Shown here: piece after piece, positions 55,155 through 64,000 of the stretch
Layout of the letters: each line of letters starts with the position of its first letter
Numbering within the stretch: the first letter of the stretch is position 1
NCBI RefSeq assembly: GCF_000406105.1
Contig: NZ_CM001974.1
Location: 4,505,050 to 4,569,049, forward strand
Length of the DNA: 64,000 nt
DNA from: Dickeya chrysanthemi NCPPB 402
GTDB taxonomy: Bacteria; Pseudomonadota; Gammaproteobacteria; Enterobacterales; Enterobacteriaceae
Direction: 5' to 3'
Made by a program: the position numbers and the translations under genes
Notes under the pieces: model-generated
Seen by the model: only the letters and a program-made list of their open reading frames with translations
What the model was told of the DNA's origin: nothing
Database searches by the model: none

Positions 55155-55763
55155 ATGAACTTTTATCAACAACTACAATCCGCCACCTCAACATCACAAC
55201 AATTGATGATGTCCGCTCCTGTCATTCACGCCTGTCGTCAGGGGACCATTACCGCAGAGATGTACGTTGCTTTTCTGACGCAGATTTATCACCACGTCAG
55301 CTATACCGTGCCGCTGTTGATGGCTGCGAGTGTGCGCGTCCCCCTGCATCAGGAGTGGGCCCGCCAGGCGATGACGGCGTACATCGACGCCGAAAATGAT
55401 TACAAAGCATCGCTTCGCCGCAAAATTCGTGCCTGTGGCGTTGAAATGGATACCTGGCGCCAGTGCGCGGTCACTCAGTGGATAGAGTTGATGGCCGCCT
55501 ATTTTTACGATCAGATCCAGCGCGGCAACCCCATGAGCATCTTCGGCCTGATGCACGTACTGGAAGGCCTCAATCTCAACATTACGACCAGCACTACCGG
55601 TCAATCGCCATCGCGGACGCCGACGAATCAGACGCTGCAACCGTGCTTCGCCACACTGATGGACAACATTAACGACTCAGCCGATCAGGCCGCCATCATC
55701 CACGCCGCTCACGTGGTTTATCGGCTGTACGGTGATATGCTGCGCAGCCTCACGGAGCACTAA
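55155..55763 (+). CDS. Heme-oxygenase-like (TenA/PqqC-fold) protein, shortened C-terminal region
   Basis: A 202-residue helical protein of the heme-oxygenase-like superfamily (the group annotated as iron-containing redox enzyme). Conserved pieces are FLTQIYHHVSYTVPLL, AYIDAENDY, FGLMHVLEGLNLNITTST and the C-terminal DQAAIIHAAHVVYRLYGDML. Relatives usually carry a SHG...D..H segment between the last two that supplies metal ligands. Here that stretch is about 14 residues shorter and lacks it, so activity may be altered or lost. First gene of a three-gene operon with an SDR and a TPR protein. Confidence 0.7.
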   Translation: MNFYQQLQSATSTSQQLMMSAPVIHACRQGTITAEMYVAFLTQIYHHVSYTVPLLMAASVRVPLHQEWARQAMTAYIDAENDYKASLRRKIRACGVEMDTWRQCAVTQWIELMAAYFYDQIQRGNPMSIFGLMHVLEGLNLNITTSTTGQSPSRTPTNQTLQPCFATLMDNINDSADQAAIIHAAHVVYRLYGDMLRSLTEH

Positions 55764-55766
55764 GAC

Positions 55767-56561
55767 ATGAAACTCGACAACAAACGTATTCTACTGACCG
55801 GCGCCAGCAGCAACCTGGGCCAGGAACTGGCGCTGGCGCTGGCCGCCAAAGGCGCCAGGCTGTATTTGGTCGGCCGTAACGAACAGGCATTGCTGGCGTT
55901 ACAGCGCAGGCTGCCTGACGCCGGTCATCACAATATCTTGCTGGCTGATCTCTGTAACGAACAGGATCGCAACGCGCTGGCGGAGTGTTTCCCGGAGAAC
56001 GTCAGGCTGGACGTGCTGATTAATAATGCGGGCACATCAACATTCAGCTTATTTAACGAGCAAAGCCATGACACCATTCGCCAGCAGTTGATGCTCAATA
56101 CCGAAGCGCCGATCCTACTGACGCACGCAATGCTCGAGTGTCTCAATACACCCGGCATCATTATGAACATTGGCTCCACGCTGGATAGCATCGGCTACCC
56201 AGGGTACAGCGTATATTGCGCCAGTAAATTTGCCTTGCGTGGATTTAGTGAAGCGCTGCACCGCGAATTGTCATCTAAGAAAGTTAAAGTGTTGCACCTG
56301 GCGCCAAGGTTTGTGGATACCCAGGACAACCAGCCCGCCGTTAGCGGCCTGAATCAGGAATTGGGTTACCACAGTGACAGCCCCATCCTGGTAGCAGAGC
56401 GTGTCGTGAGCGCACTGGAGCACGAAACCGTGCGCCAGTGGCTGGGATGGCCTGAAAAAGTATTTGTCGCGCTAAATGCATTGGTGCCCACCGTGGTGGA
56501 TAACGCCATCCGGCGCCAGTTAGCCGTTATCCAGCGTTATATAACATCGCAAAAAAAATAG
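55767..56561 (+). CDS. Short-chain dehydrogenase/reductase
   Basis: 264 residues. NAD(P)-binding TGASSNLGQELA (about 10-21), VLINNAGTSTF (about 88), catalytic serine in NIGSTLDSIGYPG, and YSVYCASKFALRGFSEAL with the YxxxK pair (about 150). Starts 3 bases after the previous stop, so tightly coupled to the heme-oxygenase-like gene. A membrane-associated amphipathic C-terminus (VFVALNALVPTVVDNAIRRQ) is possible. Substrate unknown. Confidence 0.92.
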   Translation: MKLDNKRILLTGASSNLGQELALALAAKGARLYLVGRNEQALLALQRRLPDAGHHNILLADLCNEQDRNALAECFPENVRLDVLINNAGTSTFSLFNEQSHDTIRQQLMLNTEAPILLTHAMLECLNTPGIIMNIGSTLDSIGYPGYSVYCASKFALRGFSEALHRELSSKKVKVLHLAPRFVDTQDNQPAVSGLNQELGYHSDSPILVAERVVSALEHETVRQWLGWPEKVFVALNALVPTVVDNAIRRQLAVIQRYITSQKK

Positions 56562-56572
56562 GAAAATCAGGC

Positions 56573-57199
56573 ATGACTCTCCGATCAATGGTGCTACTGC
56601 TCGGCGGATTACTGGCGGTCAACATGGCCTATGCCAGCGACATGTCGATGGATATCCATCGGCAATGGTCGGTCTGTCAGTACAGAACGCCGGCGAGTCA
56701 GAAAGAAGCCTGCTTCGCCGCGCTGAGCCAGCAAGCGCAGGAGCTGGCGGAAAACCACCCCACACGGGCGGATTATCTGATCTGGTCCGCCATGGTAGAG
56801 AGTAGCTGGGCGGGCGTTAAAGACGGCATGGAAGCGCTCAATCTGGCCGGGCAGGCCAAAAATTTGCTGGAAAAAGCCATCGTGCTTGACCCGCAGGCAT
56901 TGAATGGCGCGGCTTACACTATTCTCGGCGTGCTTTACTATCAGGTGCCGGGCTGGCCGCTAGGGTTTGGTGATGACAAAAAAGCAGAGCGCTATCTCAA
57001 AACCGCATTGAAAATCAGTCCCGCCAGCATTGACGCTAATTTCTTCTACGGCGACTTTCTGCTGAAAACAGGGCGCAAAAGCGAGGCCAGACAATACCTG
57101 ACCACCGCGCTGGCAACCGCGCCGCGCCCAGGGCGTGAAATTGCCGACCAGGGCCGACGCGCAGAGGCCGAAAAAGCGCTGGCTCAATTGAGGCAGTGA
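56573..57199 (+). CDS. Secreted TPR-repeat protein (TatT-like)
   Basis: A 208-residue periplasmic or exported protein. Signal peptide VLLLGGLLAVNMAYA/SD. Helical TPR-like repeats (AKNLLEKAIVLDPQALNGAA, AERYLKTALKISPASIDANF, ARQYLTTALATAP) and the LGVLYYQVPGWPLGFGDDKK motif seen in TatT-type proteins. Third gene of the heme-oxygenase-like/SDR operon, 11 bases after the SDR. Probably a scaffold; partner unknown. Confidence 0.8.
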   Translation: MTLRSMVLLLGGLLAVNMAYASDMSMDIHRQWSVCQYRTPASQKEACFAALSQQAQELAENHPTRADYLIWSAMVESSWAGVKDGMEALNLAGQAKNLLEKAIVLDPQALNGAAYTILGVLYYQVPGWPLGFGDDKKAERYLKTALKISPASIDANFFYGDFLLKTGRKSEARQYLTTALATAPRPGREIADQGRRAEAEKALAQLRQ

Positions 57200-57572
57200 C
57201 GCTATTTCGCCACGTCCGTGATTTCACGCTTGCCGTCGACGCCCCGTACCGCCATTGCATTTCCCCGTGCCGTTTTTTTCACCGTTTATTCATTCATCAA
57301 GATTAAAACGCCTAATGCTTTTACAACAAAACGGGTTCCCCTACCCGTTCTATGTAAAAAAAGGTAAAAGACAGCCAAAATCTGCCATAGCGGATAAAAA
57401 ATAAAATTTAAACAAACAATTAAACAACCAACCTCGGCAAATACCCTGTCTGAAAATGAGAAGGATTACGTTTAATTATCAAGGGAAATAACATCTGGAG
57501 CCGAATTTAGAGGGAACAGAACTGAAAACGGAGAGATAAGGTTAAAAAAACACCACCACGAACAGCAGAAGC
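57200..57572. other. Intergenic between the TPR gene and tRNA-Pro
   Basis: No gene seen; AT-rich from 57300. The last part holds the terminator of the convergent tRNA gene. Confidence 0.5.
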
Positions 57573-57604
57573 AAAAAAACTCGCTATCTGAAAGAAGCGA
57601 GTTT
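57573..57604 (-). terminator. Terminator of tRNA-Pro
   Basis: On the minus strand AAACTCGCT / AGCGAGTTT with a 10-base loop followed by a run of T residues, 36 bases after the tRNA 3' end. Confidence 0.85.
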
Positions 57605-57639
57605 CATGTTAACGGCAATCGGGTGTTACCGTTTAAAAA

Positions 57640-57716
<77 letters not shown>

Positions 57717-57857
57717 AATGCGGGGCGCATATTACTGCGCCCCTACCATAGCGTCAATCCCTTTTTCATAAAAGCCAACAGGTTGACGACAAAGTGTCCG
57801 ACACGGTGGTAAAGCACCGCCCAGCCAGCCTAAACCCCGTTACGCCGCGACACAGCG

Positions 57858-59540
57858 CTAGCCGCGATCCGGCGCATCACACCAGTTATTTTTTGCCTGA
57901 ATGCCGCCATCCGGCGAGGTATACCCCAGGCAACCCAGCATGGAATCGAAAATCTCCTCATGCCGCAGCACCTTACCCTGCTGCTGTTGCACCCGCAGCC
58001 GCTCAAACGCTTGTTGATTACGCGGCTGCGCCAGATATTTGTCCGAAGCCCATAGCATAACCGGCGAACGGAACTGCTCCGGCGGCGCCAGTTGGCGCGG
58101 TGTACCATGCAAATGGTAGTTATCGTCAATCGATTCACCGTGATCGGAGGAATACACCAGCAACGCCTTTTTATCACGCAACTGATCAATCACCCGTTTG
58201 ATGAAGGCATCGGTATACAATACGCTGTTATCGAAGGCGTTAATCAACTGCTCGCGGGAACAGGAAGCATCCACCCCCATGCACTCCGGCTGATAACGGG
58301 CATAGCTGCGCGGATAACGCAGTGAATACAGATAATGGGAACCTTTAGTGTGCAGCACCACCAGGTGCTTACCATTAGGATAACGCGCCAGCGACTGCGA
58401 CATTTCATCAACCAATAGCATGTCGTCCACCGCTTTCCCTTCATTGCGCTTTTCCGAGGCAATCATTTCACGAAAGGCGTAATTGTCGGCCTGAATGTTG
58501 TTATAGAACCAGACTTCGCTCTGCATCGCGAACAGTTCGGATGAGAACCCCAGCGACTTCATGACGGCAAAGATATTCTGTTCCCGTAGCGTACGTTGCG
58601 GATTATCGGACGTCCCACCTTCGCGCACAAACATACAACGCATCGACAATTTGGTGGAGGTATCGCAGGACTGGCCGCGAAACGCCAGCAAATTCGGTTC
58701 TTTCGCCAGTTGCGGCGTAGTATCGCGCTCGTAGTCCAGCAGCCCGAGGTGATCCCAGCGGGTGGTTTCACCAATGATGAACACCACGTAAGTGTCGTCG
58801 ATGCCCGTCGGCGCCTGATAAGTAAATTGCTCGCTGGGATCGAAGAGATCGCCATCATCCTGATTTTCGTCATAGCGGGCATAGGCAAACAAACCTAATG
58901 CAGACAACCAGTTGGCGGGTAAGTAAGAATGGGCGACCACCCCGCCATAACTGGGTAAATCCTGGTTGGAGAGTTTCTCTGCCGAGGTATTTATCTGATC
59001 CAGGTAGCGCAGCGGCAACCAGACCAATGCGGCTGACACCGCCAGACCCAGCAGCGCAACATAGCGACGTCGCTGAATACGTAATTGTTCAATCAGCGTT
59101 TGCTGCAGGCGGTTTTTCCAGATAATAAATATCGGTGGAATACTGAACGCCGCCACCCACAGCACAAAAGACAGCCCAACCACCTCTTTGGATAAATCAA
59201 TATCCGTGGTCATTACCGCTGCAATAATGCCGTAACCAATCACAACATTAAAAAAAGTCATGTAGTAGCTGGCGGACGCTGAAATCAATACCAATAACGA
59301 CGCCACTACACGAAAAAAACGACGCCCACCGAGCGACAGAAGCCGCATCAGGAAAAAGGTAAACAGAATACAAGCCATCGATTCCACCAGCAGAGGAATA
59401 TATCTGGCGATCGGGCTTTCAGTAAAAAATGGGAATGCATCGATCCGCCGATAAAAAATCGGCAGATTCAAAAACAGGCCAATATAAATTGCCAGCAACC
59501 AAGACAATCCAGATTGAGATAATGCCAGCAGAAATCTCAT
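57858..59540 (-). CDS. eptB: Kdo2-lipid A phosphoethanolamine transferase EptB
   Basis: A 560-residue inner-membrane enzyme that adds phosphoethanolamine to the outer Kdo of LPS. Five TM helices lie in the first ~190 residues. The periplasmic sulfatase-like domain has the nucleophile threonine in IGETTRWDHLG (about 265), SMRCMF, HTKGSHYLYS and the metal motif SSDHGESIDDNYHLHG (about 455). Adjacent to proK as in E. coli, where it is controlled by sigma-E and MgrR. Modifies charge at the cell surface. Confidence 0.95.
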   Translation of the reverse strand: MRFLLALSQSGLSWLLAIYIGLFLNLPIFYRRIDAFPFFTESPIARYIPLLVESMACILFTFFLMRLLSLGGRRFFRVVASLLVLISASASYYMTFFNVVIGYGIIAAVMTTDIDLSKEVVGLSFVLWVAAFSIPPIFIIWKNRLQQTLIEQLRIQRRRYVALLGLAVSAALVWLPLRYLDQINTSAEKLSNQDLPSYGGVVAHSYLPANWLSALGLFAYARYDENQDDGDLFDPSEQFTYQAPTGIDDTYVVFIIGETTRWDHLGLLDYERDTTPQLAKEPNLLAFRGQSCDTSTKLSMRCMFVREGGTSDNPQRTLREQNIFAVMKSLGFSSELFAMQSEVWFYNNIQADNYAFREMIASEKRNEGKAVDDMLLVDEMSQSLARYPNGKHLVVLHTKGSHYLYSLRYPRSYARYQPECMGVDASCSREQLINAFDNSVLYTDAFIKRVIDQLRDKKALLVYSSDHGESIDDNYHLHGTPRQLAPPEQFRSPVMLWASDKYLAQPRNQQAFERLRVQQQQGKVLRHEEIFDSMLGCLGYTSPDGGIQAKNNWCDAPDRG

Positions 59541-59695
59541 TACAGGCTATGCTCCAGAGGTAAAACATCCTGTAAACAGACTGACGATCTTTTCGAAAGT
59601 TCATACACCATCAGCGCACTCCGTTTTTTCTTATGTCATATCTCGCTTTCCCTGAAAAAACTTTACATAAATAGTTAAACATCTTTTAAGCGATT
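59541..59695. other. eptB upstream region
   Basis: 155 bases, AT-rich, no gene; eptB promoter expected. The ERIC begins directly after. Confidence 0.5.
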
Positions 59696-59963
59696 TATAC
59701 CCAAAATAATTCGAATTGCAGGACAACACGCATTGCGTGTTGAACAACGCAACGCGTTGGCCCGTCAGGGCAAGGCTCATAATGAGCCTTGTCACGCGGC
59801 AAGAGAGAGACAAATTCGTCGGGAACGAATTTGACCAGCCAAAGGCTGGCCTCTGGTGAGAGACAGGATGTCTCTCATTTCATCCCGATGAGCTTACTCA
59901 GGTAAGTGATTCGGGTGAACGAACGCAGCCAACACACCTGCAACTTGAAGTATGACGGGTATA
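59696..59963 (+). repeat. Expanded ERIC element with two hairpin-rich insertions (268 bp)
   Basis: Has ERIC ends (TATACCCAAAATAATTCGAA and CTTGAAGTATGACGGGTATA) and core, but about 72 extra bases follow TTGCAGGA and about 70 more lie between AGAGAGAGA and ATCCCGATG. The inserts are made of small inverted repeats: AACACGCA/TGCGTGTT, AAGGCTCAT/ATGAGCCTT, AAATTCGT/ACGAATTT, AGCC/GGCT and GAGAGACA/TGTCTCTC. It lies between eptB and ligB. Confidence 0.88.
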
Positions 59964-60171
59964 GTTATCCCTTCAATCAATGCGTGAATAGCACGAAAAA
60001 AATAAGACAGAAGCAACTCCTGGATTCCATTTTTCCTGTTAATATCGACGAATTGGCTTTCCATGTTATTTCTATTTTTATGTTGGCTATTTCGGCTATT
60101 TCCCATTCAATTCATCACTCTGGTTATTATCTGAAGATCGCCATTCTTTTCTGCCAGCGTAATTATTCTCA
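59964..60171. other. Spacer downstream of ligB
   Basis: 208 bases with no gene; AT-rich. The ligB stop is at its right edge. No terminator recognised. Confidence 0.4.
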
Positions 60172-62771
<2,600 letters not shown>

Positions 62772-62825
62772 CGGCACTTTCAGTATGATGCCCAGTCATT
62801 TTATTTCCCCACTGGAGTACACACT

Positions 62826-63101
62826 ATGGCACGCGTAACTGTTCAGGACGCTGTAGAAAAAATTGGTAACCGTTTTGACCTGGTGTTGGTCGCCGCCCGT
62901 CGCGCCCGTCAGATCCAGGTGGGTGGCAAAGATCCGCTGGTTCCGGAAGAAAACGATAAATACACGGTTATCGCGCTGCGCGAAATTGAAGAAGGTCTGA
63001 TCAACGGCCAGATTCTGGACACCCGTGAGCGTCAGGAACAGCAGGAACAGGAAGCTGCAGAAATTCAGGCAGTTACCGCTATCGCTGAAGGTCGTCGTTA
63101 A
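62826..63101 (+). CDS. rpoZ: RNA polymerase omega subunit
   Basis: A 91-residue subunit that chaperones beta-prime and forms part of ppGpp site 1. Begins [20 protein letters not shown], essentially identical to E. coli RpoZ; the C-terminus [19 protein letters not shown] is also conserved. 54 bases after gmk. Confidence 0.98.
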   Translation: MARVTVQDAVEKIGNRFDLVLVAARRARQIQVGGKDPLVPEENDKYTVIALREIEEGLINGQILDTRERQEQQEQEAAEIQAVTAIAEGRR

Positions 63102-63125
63102 TTCGAATTCGGTCGTGAGTCGCCC

Positions 63126-64000
63126 TTGTATCTGTTCGAAAGCCTCAATCTGCTGATTCAGCGTTATCTGCCGGAAGACCAGATAAAGCGCCTCAAGCAG
63201 GCTTATCTTGTTGCACGTGATGCTCACGAGGGCCAGACTCGCTCCAGCGGTGAGCCTTATATCACCCATCCTGTGGCGGTGGCTTGCATTCTTGCTGAAA
63301 TGCGTCTCGACTACGAAACGCTGATGGCCGCCTTGCTGCACGATGTGATTGAAGATACGCCCGCCACCTATCAGGATATGGAACAGCTGTTCGGCAAAAG
63401 CGTGGCTGAACTGGTGGAAGGCGTCTCCAAGCTGGATAAGCTGAAATTCCGCGATAAGAAAGAGGCTCAGGCGGAAAACTTCCGCAAAATGATCATGGCG
63501 ATGGTGCAGGATATCCGCGTCATTCTGATCAAACTCGCTGACCGCACCCACAATATGCGAACGCTGGGTTCGTTGCGCCCGGATAAACGCCGACGCATCG
63601 CCCGGGAAACGCTGGAAATCTACAGCCCGCTCGCACACCGTCTCGGTATTCATCATCTGAAAACCGAACTGGAAGAGCTGGGTTTTGAAGCGCTCTACCC
63701 CAACCGCTACCGGGTCATCAAAGAGGTGGTGAAAGCCGCCCGCGGCAACCGCAAGGAGATGATTCAAAAGATCCTCGCCGAAATTGAAGGTCGCCTGAAA
63801 GAGGCGGGCATCAGTTGTCGCGTCAGCGGTCGCGAAAAGCATCTGTACTCCATTTACTGCAAGATGCACCTGAAAGAGCAGCGCTTTCACTCGATTATGG
63901 ATATTTATGCCTTTCGGGTGATCGTGCGGGAAGTGGATACCTGCTACCGCGTGCTCGGGCAGGTACACAGCTTGTACAAACCGCGCCCCGGCCGGGTGAA
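63126..64000 (+). CDS. spoT: Bifunctional (p)ppGpp synthase/hydrolase SpoT, N-terminal part (runs off window)
   Basis: About 291 codons visible. Starts with TTG as in E. coli, reading LYLFESLNLLIQRYLPEDQI (first residue Met in vivo). Hydrolase HD domain: THPVAVACILAEM and ALLHDVIEDTPATYQDM (about 60-85), RTHNMRTLGSL. The start of the synthetase domain contains SGREKHLYSIYCKM and IMDIYAFRVIV. 24 bases after rpoZ. The minus-strand open frame across this region is a shadow. Confidence 0.97.
   Translation, partial: MYLFESLNLLIQRYLPEDQIKRLKQAYLVARDAHEGQTRSSGEPYITHPVAVACILAEMRLDYETLMAALLHDVIEDTPATYQDMEQLFGKSVAELVEGVSKLDKLKFRDKKEAQAENFRKMIMAMVQDIRVILIKLADRTHNMRTLGSLRPDKRRRIARETLEIYSPLAHRLGIHHLKTELEELGFEALYPNRYRVIKEVVKAARGNRKEMIQKILAEIEGRLKEAGISCRVSGREKHLYSIYCKMHLKEQRFHSIMDIYAFRVIVREVDTCYRVLGQVHSLYKPRPGRV

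Noticed and set aside
62796..63968. 390-codon minus-strand frame across rpoZ/spoT
   Set aside because: Antisense shadow; the plus strand encodes RpoZ and SpoT with near-perfect family matches.

Overview
The window looks like chromosomal DNA from a soft-rot enterobacterium, most likely Dickeya or a close Pectobacteriaceae relative. The evidence is strong protein similarity and gene order shared with Escherichia coli (dppABCDF, ibpA-ibpB-yidQ-yidR, yhiN-pitA-uspB-uspA, eptB-proK, ligB next to gmk-rpoZ-spoT), a cellulose operon with the proline-rich bcsO, hexuronate catabolism (uxuA) and several ERIC elements. The genus is an inference; no 16S or marker gene is present.

Layout. 1-2.3 kb: start of a cellulose synthase operon (bcsO-bcsQ-bcsA, minus strand). 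2.7-3.4 kb: remnant of eamA. 3.5-9.3 kb: complete dipeptide ABC transporter dppABCDF. 10-12.2 kb: chemoreceptor with a near-perfect sigma-28 promoter. 12.8-18.1 kb: di/tricarboxylate block, with a CitS-type carrier, a CitA/DcuS-type two-component system and a DASS carrier; the kinase start is out of frame by one A in a poly-A tract. 18.8-22 kb: ibpB, ibpA (sigma-32 promoter and ROSE-like leaders), yidQ, yidR. 22.3-23.3 kb: a DUF1471 peptide and an FCD/GntR regulator.

23.6-30.1 kb is a very AT-rich accessory island between the regulator and uxuA, and is the most interesting part. It encodes a D-Ala-D-Ala-ligase-like ATP-grasp enzyme, an MFS exporter, a C39-like cysteine peptidase, two L-amino-acid-ligase-type ATP-grasp enzymes and, convergently, a VanX/DdpX-type D,D-dipeptidase. 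This resembles a ribosome- and NRPS-independent peptide biosynthesis, export and turnover cluster that I do not recognise. The MFS gene and both LAL-type ligases are each interrupted where an A-tract is one A short of the reading frame.

30.4-37.3 kb: uxuA, yidA, uspA, uspB, pitA, yhiN. 37.4-44.9 kb: two near-identical DUF1471 cassettes bracket an EEP phosphodiesterase, a CUT1-type ABC importer and a ROK repressor. 45-47.6 kb: a small secreted protein, dsdA and a GNAT gene split by an ERIC element. 47.7-53.8 kb: a second CUT1 ABC importer without an ATPase, operonic with a PHP phosphoesterase and divergent from a phytase-like acid phosphatase; together with the first importer this suggests organophosphate scavenging. 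53.8-57.2 kb: MFS, then an operon of a heme-oxygenase-like protein, SDR and TPR protein. 57.6-64 kb: tRNA-Pro(CGG), eptB, an expanded ERIC, ligB, gmk, rpoZ and the start of spoT.
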